40,051 nucleotides of DNA from Rhodococcus sp. HM1. GTDB taxonomy: Bacteria > Actinomycetota > Actinomycetes > Mycobacteriales > Mycobacteriaceae. The stretch lies in NCBI RefSeq assembly GCF_023218075.1, contig NZ_JALPTB010000061.1, positions 1-40,051 on the forward strand, read 5' to 3'. Shown piece after piece: positions 25,690-33,282 of the stretch (the stretch's first letter is position 1; each line of letters starts with the position of its first letter). Under the pieces are notes generated by a model that worked only from the letters and a program-made list of their open reading frames with translations, searched no databases and was not told where the DNA came from. Made by a program: the position numbers and the translations under genes.

Positions 25690-26337
25690 TTAGCAGTGAG
25701 AAGTATCCGTTCCGTCCGATGTGTCCACAACGATCGTGTCGTCGTCGGTCAGAGCCCGGAACGCGATGCCGTTGCGCTTCAGGAGATCCACGGCGCGGCG
25801 GCTGCCGCCGTTGTCCAGCGGCGACCCGCCGACATGCGGCACGATCGCGAAATCCACCAGACCGAGGCCGTCCCACTGCGGGGCGATCCCGCACGTCGGC
25901 TCGACCTCGCCCGGGTCGTCGGAGAACTCGACGCCGCGCAGCGTCGGCGTCACCACGCACGCCCCGGCGCTGTACCCGGCGTACGCGAGCGCCCCGGACC
26001 GGACGAGGTCGGTGAGCACCGTGTCGCCGCCGGAGCGCGCGAGCTGGGCCCGCAACACGAACGTGTTGCCGCCGCGCACCCACACCACCCGGAACTCGGA
26101 CAGCCTGGCGCGCAACGACTCCGGTGCGCCGACGTGGTCGCGCAGATCCACCTCGACCGGATCGAATCCGAGTTCCCGCAGCGGACCGAACTCGCTGTTC
26201 AGCGACGACTGCCGGGCCTGCGCGGGCCAGGAATCGGCGGCATTCGCGATCACCGCGAGCGGCCCGGGCGGACCGGTCACCCGCAGCAGCGCCGCCGGGT
26301 CGGCGCCGAAACGGTACGACGAGAGGAACAGGCGCAT
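25690..26337 (-). CDS. Peptidase E-like protein (S51 family, class I amidotransferase fold)
   Basis: A 215-aa protein of the peptidase E/cyanophycinase group. The nucleophile elbow GYSAGA places Ser123 where Salmonella PepE has its GWSAGA serine, and His168 is in IVPHVG. The glycine-rich turn VWVRGGNTF (about 86-94) is also typical. PepE cleaves dipeptides with N-terminal Asp; whether this homologue does so is unknown. The ATG at 26337 has a weak ribosome site, but the MRLFLSS start fits the family. The gap to the upstream gene is 10 nt. Confidence 0.85.
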   Translation of the reverse strand: MRLFLSSYRFGADPAALLRVTGPPGPLAVIANAADSWPAQARQSSLNSEFGPLRELGFDPVEVDLRDHVGAPESLRARLSEFRVVWVRGGNTFVLRAQLARSGGDTVLTDLVRSGALAYAGYSAGACVVTPTLRGVEFSDDPGEVEPTCGIAPQWDGLGLVDFAIVPHVGGSPLDNGGSRRAVDLLKRNGIAFRALTDDDTIVVDTSDGTDTSHC

Positions 26338-26347
26338 CGGGGAACGG

Positions 26348-27190
26348 TCAGATGGTGAACGCCAGATTGTCGACGATGCGCCGCCCGACCGTGGTGTCCC
26401 CGCCGAGGGTGATCTCGTCGAGGTGGTCGAACGCGCGGACACGTCCGCCGGCGAGCCGCGCGAACAGTCCCGAATCGAGGGTGATCGTGCTGGTCGCCTC
26501 GCCCGACAGCGCGGGAACGAGCGCGGCCCGTCCGTGGACCTCCACGTGCAGGGTGCGGGCGAGCGGGCCGGTCAGCTCGAACGTGATGCGGGAGCCGTCC
26601 GGGGCCTTGCCGAGCTTGCCGACGACATACGCCAGCGACCCGACGATCTCGGCGAACGCCAGCTCGGCGCGCGGACCGCCCTCGTCGCCGGGGATCCCGA
26701 GCGCGTCCCTGATGTCGAGTTCGTGCATCCAGCAATCGAATACGCGGATGCGCATGAAGCGCCCGTAGGTCGCCGGACCGGCCGGCGTCTGCGCGGGTGT
26801 GTCGAACCATTCCTGTGTCATCTTCGAGAGCTGGTCGCGCCGGCGCGCGACGATCTGCCGGTACCGCTCGAGGATGGCCGTGCCCGGTGTGCCGCGCATC
26901 GACTCCACCCACCGTTCGTTGAGCGCGCCGATCTCGTTGTGCACGTGACCGAGCGCGTGCACGTCGATGTCGACGTGCGGGGTCTCTTCACCCGCGAGGA
27001 GCGATTCGGTGCCGATCAGGTGCGCCACGATGTCCTTGACGGTCCAGCCCGGCAGCGTCGACGGGGTGAACCAGGTGTCCGTGTCGAGGTCGGCGATCAG
27101 ATCGTCGATGACCGCGAACTGCTCGAACAGCAGCGAACGGATCTTCTCCACGGGAAATTCGGGGGTTTCGGGAGTCTGGTCGGTGCTCAA
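26348..27190 (-). CDS. DinB-fold, mycothiol maleylpyruvate isomerase N-terminal-domain protein
   Basis: A 280-aa protein of the actinobacterial TIGR03083/MDMPI_N group. The four-helix DinB-like domain carries the metal-binding His57 in WTVKDIVAHLIG and the conserved RVFDCWMHELDIRDALG block, whose His and Asp complete the site. A C-terminal SCP2-like domain follows (about 190-280). Relatives are mycothiol-dependent transferases or isomerases; the substrate here is unknown. The start is taken as TTG 27190, because it overlaps the HIT stop by 4 nt (TTGA) and GAGGAT lies 8 nt upstream. An ATG start would remove conserved residues. Confidence 0.82.
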   Translation of the reverse strand: MSTDQTPETPEFPVEKIRSLLFEQFAVIDDLIADLDTDTWFTPSTLPGWTVKDIVAHLIGTESLLAGEETPHVDIDVHALGHVHNEIGALNERWVESMRGTPGTAILERYRQIVARRRDQLSKMTQEWFDTPAQTPAGPATYGRFMRIRVFDCWMHELDIRDALGIPGDEGGPRAELAFAEIVGSLAYVVGKLGKAPDGSRITFELTGPLARTLHVEVHGRAALVPALSGEATSTITLDSGLFARLAGGRVRAFDHLDEITLGGDTTVGRRIVDNLAFTI

Positions 27191-27636
27191 CGGGGATCCT
27201 CTGCTTCCAATCGGTCCAGTCCGGCGCGGATCAGGGCTGCGATCGCGTCCGGGTCGTCGGGGCGGCGCCGGAGGAGCCCGGCCGCCAGGCGTACCTTGTC
27301 GCCGTTCCAGCGCGGCAACACGTGCAGGTGGGCGTGATCGACGGTCTGGAACGCGGCCCGGCCGTCGTTGAGCACCAGGTGGGCGCCGTCGGGTGTGAGG
27401 TCCGAGCGGGCCAGTGCCCGCGCCAGGCGCTGTCCGACGCGGAACATCGCCGCGCCGTCGTCCGGCGCGAGTTCCTCGAGCCGGGCCGCGTGGGCCCGGG
27501 GCACCACGAGGACGTGACCGCGCGAGATCGGCCGGATGTCGAGGAACGCGACGACCGTCTCGTCCTCGAACACCCGCCGCGCCGGTGCGGTACCGGCCAC
27601 GATGTCGCAGAACACGCAGGCTCCCACGGTCGTCAC
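27187..27636 (-). CDS. HIT-family nucleotide hydrolase/transferase
   Basis: A 149-aa histidine-triad protein. The catalytic H-x-H-x-H motif is present as H101AH103LH105V, and a CVFC pair (Cys7, Cys10) suggests the zinc site of the HINT branch. Family members hydrolyse adenosine or guanosine phosphoramidates and related dinucleotides. GTG 27636 is used because it overlaps the sirtuin stop by 4 nt (GTGA), matching the other junctions. GTG 27627 would be an alternative. Its stop overlaps the next start by 4 nt as well. Substrate not predictable. Confidence 0.9.
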   Translation of the reverse strand: MTTVGACVFCDIVAGTAPARRVFEDETVVAFLDIRPISRGHVLVVPRAHAARLEELAPDDGAAMFRVGQRLARALARSDLTPDGAHLVLNDGRAAFQTVDHAHLHVLPRWNGDKVRLAAGLLRRRPDDPDAIAALIRAGLDRLEAEDPR

Positions 27637-28376
27637 TGTAACGCCGCCACCAGTGCGGGCAATCCGATCGCCGCGGTCGTGCGCCACACGTGGTCGACGC
27701 GGTCCGAGAGTTCCGTCGGCTCGGGCCCGATCTCGACGACCGGCACGCCGCGATCGCGGGCCAGCGCGGGCAACCCGGCGGCGGGGTACACCATCCCGGA
27801 GGTGCCGACGACGAGCAGCAGGTCGGCATCGGCGACGACCTCGGTCGCCGCGTCCCACGGTGCGCGGGGCAGCAGTTCGCCGAACCACACGACACCCGGA
27901 CGGACCCGGCCCCCGCACCGGCTGCACGTCGGCGGCGTCAGCCGGGCCACCGGCTCGGCCGGCGGATCCGGAAGCTCGGCGGCGGCCTCGCAGTCGGCGC
28001 ACCGCGGCGCGAACAGGCTGCCGTGCAGGTGCGCGCTGACGACACTGCCGGCGCGTTCGTGCAGATCGTCGACGTTCTGGGTGACGATGTGGACGTCCGT
28101 GTCGCGGGCCCAGTCGGCCAGCGCGAGATGGCCGGCGTTCGGTTCGACCTTCCGGACCAGCGCCACGCGCCACTGGTACCACGCCCACACCGTCTCCGCG
28201 TCGGCGTGCCACGCCTCGGGGGTCGCGAGGGCGGCGGCGTCGAACCGGGACCACAGGCCGGTCTGCGCGTCCCGGAAGGTCGGGACGCCGCTCTCGGCGG
28301 ACATGCCGGCGCCGGTCAGGACGGCGACGCGGCGCGCGGCGCGGGCCAGGCCGAGAATCTCGGAGGGAACGCTCAT
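27633..28376 (-). CDS. cobB: Sir2-family NAD-dependent protein deacylase
   Basis: A 247-aa sirtuin. The NAD site is GAGMSAESG (22-30), with TQNVDDLH (99-106) and catalytic His118 in HLHGS. The structural zinc is bound by Cys126, Cys129, Cys151 and Cys154. Tyr67 and Arg70 (YQWR) occupy the YxxR positions that in class III sirtuins recognise succinyl or malonyl lysine, so desuccinylase activity is likely as well as deacetylation. It removes acyl groups from lysines using NAD and releases nicotinamide. ATG 28376 overlaps the stop of the zinc-ribbon gene by 4 nt. It lies opposite the pnt operon, which sets the NAD(P)H balance; a functional link is speculative. Confidence 0.93.
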   Translation of the reverse strand: MSVPSEILGLARAARRVAVLTGAGMSAESGVPTFRDAQTGLWSRFDAAALATPEAWHADAETVWAWYQWRVALVRKVEPNAGHLALADWARDTDVHIVTQNVDDLHERAGSVVSAHLHGSLFAPRCADCEAAAELPDPPAEPVARLTPPTCSRCGGRVRPGVVWFGELLPRAPWDAATEVVADADLLLVVGTSGMVYPAAGLPALARDRGVPVVEIGPEPTELSDRVDHVWRTTAAIGLPALVAALQ

Positions 28377-28549
28377 TGCGGTGACGGTAGGGGATCGGTG
28401 TGCCCGGTGTCGCGCGGGTGACCGCAGCGTGGGCACTGCCCGGCCGTGCTCTCGAGGACGTGGTCGTCGAGGAACAGCCCACACTCCGGGCACACCCGAT
28501 CGAGCCAGCACACCGGGTCCCCGCCGAGGTCGGGGTCGCGGGCCGTCAC
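28373..28549 (-). CDS. 58-aa double-CxxC zinc-ribbon protein
   Basis: A small protein that is easy to miss. It has two CPxCG knuckles, C20PEC23G and C39PRC42G, separated by 15 residues, plus Cys14; this is a classic zinc ribbon. The GTG at 28549 overlaps the DUF488 stop by 4 nt and its stop overlaps the sirtuin ATG by 4 nt, so it is very likely translated. There is no recognisable enzymatic domain. It may serve as a DNA, RNA or protein adaptor. The fixed placement directly before the sirtuin suggests a partner role (inference). Confidence 0.7.
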   Translation of the reverse strand: MTARDPDLGGDPVCWLDRVCPECGLFLDDHVLESTAGQCPRCGHPRDTGHTDPLPSPQ

Positions 28550-28911
28550 CGGGCCTCCCGCAGATGCTCGGCGAGGATCACGGCGCCGCTGTGGTCGAGA
28601 TCGCGGGTCGCGGTGAGCAACACCAGGGGGCGTCCGTCGGCGAGGCGATCCAGCCGGGCGACGGCTTCGCGTCCGGCCTCCGTGGTCAGCTCGTGGAGGT
28701 AACGGGTGCGGAACTCCGAGAACAACGCGGCGTCGTGCGAGTACCACTTGCGCAGCTCTGCGGAGGGCGCGAGGTCCTTCGCCCAGTCGTCGTAGTGGAA
28801 CGCGTCCTTGCGGAGCCCCCTCGGCCACAGACGGTCCACCAGGACACGGAACGCGTCCTCGTCTGCGGGGTGGTCGTAGACGCGTTCGACGTCGACTGTG
28901 CGACGTTCCAT
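28546..28911 (-). CDS. DUF488-family protein
   Basis: A 121-aa DUF488 protein. Landmarks are the opening RVYDHP, the basic LVDRLWPRGLRKD segment (about 25-38), WYSHD, and the C-terminal LVLLTATRDLDHSGAVILAEHL. Family members have no established biochemical activity. ATG 28911 is chosen over 28938 because AGGAGG precedes it at optimal spacing and homologues begin near this point. First gene of the operon reading left, with a promoter in the gap to pntAA. Confidence 0.88.
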   Translation of the reverse strand: MERRTVDVERVYDHPADEDAFRVLVDRLWPRGLRKDAFHYDDWAKDLAPSAELRKWYSHDAALFSEFRTRYLHELTTEAGREAVARLDRLADGRPLVLLTATRDLDHSGAVILAEHLREAR

Positions 28912-28960
28912 CGGCTCCTCCTCGGGCTTTGCATTCACCAGCGGTACGCTCGTACTGTGA

Positions 28961-28976
28961 AGTGAGCTGCATCACA
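28961..28976. promoter_or_regulatory. CRP/GlxR-like binding site between DUF488 and pntAA
   Basis: AGTGA-GCTGCA-TCACA matches TGTGA-N6-TCACA with one mismatch. It lies 50 nt upstream of the DUF488 start and 181 nt before pntAA, so it could serve either operon. CRP-family regulators (GlxR, Rv3676-like) are universal in mycolate actinomycetes. Confidence 0.5.
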
Positions 28977-29156
28977 ATTCTCGCACTGCATCCTTGTTCG
29001 GACTCGATTCAGACAAAAGCAAGCGGTTGCAGTGTCGTCGCCACCACGGTAGGTCTGCTTTAGCTCATCAGGCCGGCGTGTACTGCCGTGGCCTCGATGT
29101 ACGCAGCCCGCCGCTCTCGCGGTGAGGCCCTCATTCGAAGCAGGAGTCAGGGGAAG

Positions 29157-30284
29157 TTGGATACCGAAGGATTGAGCACGGGAAGAGAGGCACAGCGTCG
29201 TCCGACCGTCGGCGTCGTTCGCGAAACGAACGACGGTGAGCGTCGCGTCGCGCTGGTCCCGAAGATTGTTCCGTCTCTGATCGGCAAGGGTCTCGACGTC
29301 GTCGTCGAGGCCGGTGCCGGCGAGGCGGCACTGATTCCCGACGAGCTGTACGTCGAGGCCGGTGCCACGATCGGTGACGCCTGGACCGCGGACGTCGTGG
29401 TGAAGGTCGCGCCTCCGTCGGATGCGGAGGTCGCGCGGCTGCACTCGGGCCAGACCCTGATCGGGTTCCTGGCGCCGCGCAATGCGGAAAACCAGATCGG
29501 CGCGCTCGCTGCGGCCGGAGTGCAGGCGTTCGCCGTCGAGGCGATCCCGCGCATCTCGCGTGCCCAGGTGATGGACGCGCTGTCGTCGCAGGCGAACGTG
29601 TCCGGCTACAAGGCGGTGCTGGTCGCTGCGTCGGAGGCCACGCGCTACTTCCCGATGCTCACCACGGCCGCGGGCACCGTCAAGCCCGCGACCGTGCTGG
29701 TGCTCGGCGTCGGTGTCGCGGGTCTGCAGGCGCTGGCCACCGCCAAGCGTCTCGGTGGTCGCACCACCGGATACGACGTGCGCCCGGAGGTCGCCGATCA
29801 GGTGCGTTCGGTCGGTGCGCAGTGGCTCGATCTGGGGATCGACGCGGCCGGTGAGGGCGGCTACGCCCGCGAACTCACCGACGCCGAGCGCGCCCAGCAG
29901 CAGCAGGCTCTCGAGGAGGCCATCAAGGGCTTCGACGTGGTCATCACGACCGCGCTGGTGCCGGGCCGTCCGGCGCCGCGTCTGGTCACCGCTGCCGCGG
30001 TGAACGGCATGAAGCCCGGCTCGGTCGTGGTCGACCTCGCCGGCGAGACCGGCGGCAACTGCGAGCTGACCGAACCCGGACAGACCGTCGTCAAGCACGG
30101 CGTGACGATCTGCTCGCCGCTGAACCTGCCCGCGACGATGCCCGAGCACGCATCCGAGCTCTACTCGAAGAACGTCGCCGCCCTGCTCGAGCTGATGCTC
30201 GACGACAACGGCGCGCTGGCACCGGACTTCTCCGACGAGATCCTCGACGGCGCGTGCGTGACCCGCTCGAAGGAGAACGCGTAG
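29157..30284 (+). CDS. pntAA: NAD(P) transhydrogenase subunit alpha part 1
   Basis: The NAD(H)-binding domain I of the proton-translocating transhydrogenase, which moves hydride between NADH and NADP+ using the proton gradient. Visible are VGVVRETNDGERRVALVPK at the N-terminus and the dinucleotide fold LVLGVGVAGLQALATAKRLGG, with the acidic end at GYDVRPEVADQ. About 375 aa, normal for PntAA. TTG 29157 is chosen because AGGAG lies 10 nt upstream. TTG 29172 and GTG 29088 are also in frame; homologues begin close to 29172, so the true start is uncertain. The gene is followed immediately by pntAB. Confidence 0.9.
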   Translation: MDTEGLSTGREAQRRPTVGVVRETNDGERRVALVPKIVPSLIGKGLDVVVEAGAGEAALIPDELYVEAGATIGDAWTADVVVKVAPPSDAEVARLHSGQTLIGFLAPRNAENQIGALAAAGVQAFAVEAIPRISRAQVMDALSSQANVSGYKAVLVAASEATRYFPMLTTAAGTVKPATVLVLGVGVAGLQALATAKRLGGRTTGYDVRPEVADQVRSVGAQWLDLGIDAAGEGGYARELTDAERAQQQQALEEAIKGFDVVITTALVPGRPAPRLVTAAAVNGMKPGSVVVDLAGETGGNCELTEPGQTVVKHGVTICSPLNLPATMPEHASELYSKNVAALLELMLDDNGALAPDFSDEILDGACVTRSKENA

Positions 30285-30623
30285 ATGTACACCGAACTGC
30301 TCGCGAACATCGCCATTCTGGTCCTTGCCGGATTCGTCGGGTTCGCCGTTATCTCCAAGGTCCCGAACACGCTGCACACGCCGCTGATGTCGGGCACCAA
30401 CGCCATCCACGGCATCGTGGTGCTCGGTGCGCTCGTGGTGCTCGGGCACCTGCCCGGGGACGCCCCGTGGAGCATCAAGATCATCCTGTTCGTCGCGCTG
30501 GTGTTCGGCACCCTGAACGTGGTCGGCGGCTTCGTCGTCACCGACCGCATGCTCGCGATGTTCAAGCCCAAAAAGGACGTTGTGAAGGCGTCGGCGGAGT
30601 CGAAGGGAGCTGACGCCCGATGA
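30285..30623 (+). CDS. pntAB: NAD(P) transhydrogenase subunit alpha part 2
   Basis: A 112-aa membrane subunit with three hydrophobic helices (about residues 6-24, 40-57 and 66-86), the first third of the proton channel domain II. Landmarks are NTLHTPLMSGTNAIHGIVVLG and NVVGGFVVTDRML, both strongly conserved. It starts on the base after the pntAA stop and overlaps pntB by 4 nt (ATGA). In Escherichia coli parts 1 and 2 are fused; the split form is usual in actinobacteria. Confidence 0.94.
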   Translation: MYTELLANIAILVLAGFVGFAVISKVPNTLHTPLMSGTNAIHGIVVLGALVVLGHLPGDAPWSIKIILFVALVFGTLNVVGGFVVTDRMLAMFKPKKDVVKASAESKGADAR

Positions 30624-32050
30624 GTTACCTGGTGACCATCCTGTACATCGTCGCGTTCGCGATGTTCATCTACGGTCTGATGGGCCTGACCGGCCCGAAG
30701 ACCGCGGTCCGCGGCAACTACATCGCCGCGGCCGGCATGGCGATCGCCGTGATCGCGGTGCTCATCGACATCCGTGACACCGAGAACTGGGGTCTGATCG
30801 TCGGCGGCCTGGCCGTGGGTGTGATCCTGGGTGTGCCGCCGGCACTGAAGACCAAGATGACCGCGATGCCGCAGCTGGTCGCGCTGTTCAACGGCGTCGG
30901 TGGTGGCACCGTCGCGCTGATCGCGTGGGCCGAGTTCCTCGACTCGAACGGCTTCACGACCGTCGACGACGTGCCGTCGGTGCCGTTCATCGTCGGCTCG
31001 CTGTTCGCCGCGATCATCGGCTCGGTCTCGTTCTGGGGTTCGCTGGTGGCGTTCTCCAAGCTGCAGGAACTGCTGAACAAGAACTTCGAGAAGAAGGTCG
31101 TCGCGTCGGCGAAGCTGTTCCAGCTCGCCAACATCGTCCTGGCGATCGCCGCGATCGCGATCGCGATCTACATCGGTCTGCATGCTGACCCGGCCAACGC
31201 GCCGACCCCGGCCATCTGGATCGTCGCGCTGCTCGTCGTGGCCGGCCTGATGGGCCTGTTCGTGGTGCTCCCGATCGGCGGCGCCGACATGCCCGTCGTC
31301 ATCTCGCTGCTCAACGCCCTGACCGGTCTGTCCGCAGCCGCCGCGGGTCTCGCGCTGAACAACCAGGCGATGATCGTCGCCGGCATGATCGTCGGCGCGT
31401 CCGGTTCGATCCTGACCAACCTCATGGCCAAGGCCATGAACCGCTCGATCCCGGCGATCGTGTTCGGTTCCTTCGGCGGCGACGGCGGATCCGGCGGCGT
31501 GGTCTCCGCGTCCGGCGGCACCGTCAAGGCGACCTCCGCGGCGGATGCGGCGATCCAGATGGCCTACGCCAACCAGGTCATCGTGGTGCCCGGCTACGGT
31601 CTGGCCGTGGCGCAGGCGCAGCACGCCGTCAAGGAGATGGCCGAGCTGCTCGAGCAGCGTGGCGTCGAGGTCAAGTACGCCATCCACCCGGTCGCCGGTC
31701 GCATGCCGGGCCACATGAACGTGCTGCTCGCCGAGGCCGACGTCGCGTACGACGCGATGAAGGAGATGGACGACATCAACGGTGAGTTCTCGCGCACCGA
31801 CGTCACCATCGTCATCGGCGCCAACGACGTCACCAACCCGGCCGCGCGTCTGGATTCGTCGAGCCCGATCTACGGCATGCCGATCCTGAACGTCGACCAG
31901 TCCAAGTCGGTCATCGTGCTCAAGCGGTCCATGTCCTCCGGCTACGCCGGCATCGACAACCCGCTGTTCACCGCCGACCAGACGTCGATGCTCTTCGGCG
32001 ACGCGAAGAAGATGGTCGGCGAGGTCACCGAGGAACTCAAGGTCCTCTGA
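30620..32050 (+). CDS. pntB: NAD(P) transhydrogenase subunit beta
   Basis: A 476-aa subunit with about eight to nine membrane helices (residues 4-270) forming the rest of the proton channel, then the NADP(H)-binding domain III (about 300-476). Conserved blocks include GNYIAAAGM, the NGVGGG loop, VIVVPGYGLAVAQAQH and IHPVAGRMPGHMNVLLAEADV. Together with PntAA and PntAB it makes NADPH from NADH, supporting lipid biosynthesis. ATG 30620 overlaps pntAB by 4 nt. The gene ends 17 nt before the hairpin at 32068-32100. Confidence 0.95.
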   Translation: MSYLVTILYIVAFAMFIYGLMGLTGPKTAVRGNYIAAAGMAIAVIAVLIDIRDTENWGLIVGGLAVGVILGVPPALKTKMTAMPQLVALFNGVGGGTVALIAWAEFLDSNGFTTVDDVPSVPFIVGSLFAAIIGSVSFWGSLVAFSKLQELLNKNFEKKVVASAKLFQLANIVLAIAAIAIAIYIGLHADPANAPTPAIWIVALLVVAGLMGLFVVLPIGGADMPVVISLLNALTGLSAAAAGLALNNQAMIVAGMIVGASGSILTNLMAKAMNRSIPAIVFGSFGGDGGSGGVVSASGGTVKATSAADAAIQMAYANQVIVVPGYGLAVAQAQHAVKEMAELLEQRGVEVKYAIHPVAGRMPGHMNVLLAEADVAYDAMKEMDDINGEFSRTDVTIVIGANDVTNPAARLDSSSPIYGMPILNVDQSKSVIVLKRSMSSGYAGIDNPLFTADQTSMLFGDAKKMVGEVTEELKVL

Positions 32051-32063
32051 CCCGCATCCACTT

Positions 32064-33236
32064 TCAGGGGCGCCCGCGCACATCTGCTGCGCGGGCGCCC
32101 TCGCGCACGTTCGGGGCCAGTGCCGACGCGGCCAGCACGCACGCCAGCGGCACCGCCATCGCCGCCGTCAGCGACGTCGCCTCCGACAACCAGCCGATGC
32201 ACGCCGGGCCTGCCAGGAAGCCGAGGTAGCCCATCCCGACGACCCGCGACATGTTCGCGCCCGGCGCGCCGGTCGTCATGTTCCCCGCGGCCGTGAACAA
32301 CTGCGGAACCGCCCCGGAGAGACCGGCGCCGAACAACCCCCAGCCCGCCAGGGTGAGCGGCAGCCACGGCGACGCGATCACCGCGCCCACCCCGACGGCG
32401 GCGACCAGCATGCCGTACCGCACCAGCGCTACCGGACCGATCCGCGCAGTGATCCGATCCGCGGTGAAGCGACCGATCGTCATCGTCGCCGAGAACACCC
32501 CGAATGCGAGTGCCGCCACCGAATCCGGGCTGCCCAGACGCTCCTTGACCTGCAGGGCACTCCAGTCGTTGGCGACGCCCTCGCACAGCATCAGCATGAA
32601 CGCGAGCCCGCCGAGCAGCAGTACCCGCCGCGAATACCCGCCGCGCGGAGCCGCATCGACGTGGTGGGGATGCGGCGGCACCCGCACCAACTGCCCGGAC
32701 GCGACCGCGACCACCACCAGCCCCATCGCACCCGTGACGGCCAGCGACATCGCCGGAGCCCAGCCGGCGGCGAGCGTCGCCGCCCCGACCAGTGCCCCGG
32801 CCACACCGCCGACGGAGAACAGCCCGTGGAAGGCCGCCATGATCGGCCGCCGGTAACGCTGTTCGACGACGACCGCCTGCGAATTCATCGACACGTCCAG
32901 GGCGCCGTTCGCGAACCCGAACAGCACCAGTGCGACGGCGAGCTGCCAGCCCTGCGACGCCAGACCCGGACCGGCCACCGTGACCGCCAGGGCACTCGCG
33001 GCGATCGTGGTGGTGCGGTCGCTGCCGAACCGGTCGGCGAGCCGTCCGGTCGCCTGCATGCCGACGATCGCGCCGACCGCGAGCATGAGCAGCAGTGTTC
33101 CCAGGGTCGCGTTGCCGATCCCCGCGCGCTGCTGCACCGCCGGAATGTGCACGACCCACATCGCGAGCAGGAACCCGTTGAGTCCGAAGACGGCGAAGAC
33201 GGCGGCTCGCGCACGCCGATAGGCGGGATCGGTCAC
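32064..33236 (-). CDS. MFS transporter, YbjJ-like
   Basis: A 390-aa major-facilitator permease with about twelve hydrophobic helices. The loop 2-3 signature is GRLADRFGSDRTT (about 64-76), and NGALDVSMNSQAV (about 110-122) is characteristic of the YbjJ/fucose-permease-like branch. Such proteins export or import small molecules by proton antiport or symport; substrate not predictable. The start is GTG 33236 with a weak ribosome site. A later ATG would lose the first helix. It lies between the convergent pnt operon and the bkd operon, 46 nt from bkdC, and may be its own unit or the tail of the bkd transcript. Confidence 0.85.
   Translation of the reverse strand: MTDPAYRRARAAVFAVFGLNGFLLAMWVVHIPAVQQRAGIGNATLGTLLLMLAVGAIVGMQATGRLADRFGSDRTTTIAASALAVTVAGPGLASQGWQLAVALVLFGFANGALDVSMNSQAVVVEQRYRRPIMAAFHGLFSVGGVAGALVGAATLAAGWAPAMSLAVTGAMGLVVVAVASGQLVRVPPHPHHVDAAPRGGYSRRVLLLGGLAFMLMLCEGVANDWSALQVKERLGSPDSVAALAFGVFSATMTIGRFTADRITARIGPVALVRYGMLVAAVGVGAVIASPWLPLTLAGWGLFGAGLSGAVPQLFTAAGNMTTGAPGANMSRVVGMGYLGFLAGPACIGWLSEATSLTAAMAVPLACVLAASALAPNVREGARAADVRGRP
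32068..32100 (+). terminator. Terminator of the pnt operon, inside the MFS 3' coding end
   Basis: A 13-bp perfect inverted repeat, GGGCGCCCGCGCA (32068-32080) and TGCGCGGGCGCCC (32088-32100), with a 7-nt loop. It begins 17 nt after the pntB stop. No U-tract follows. The convergent MFS gene ends at 32064, so the hairpin also encodes the last dozen residues of that protein. Confidence 0.65.
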
Positions 33237-33282
33237 GAAACCCGACGCTACCGCCGCCCGGGACGGTCCTCACCCGCGCAGG

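Noticed and set aside
28944-28955. GTACG-ct-CGTAC dyad as an operator
   Set aside because: Arms of only 5 bp, expected by chance in this composition; no second copy seen nearby.
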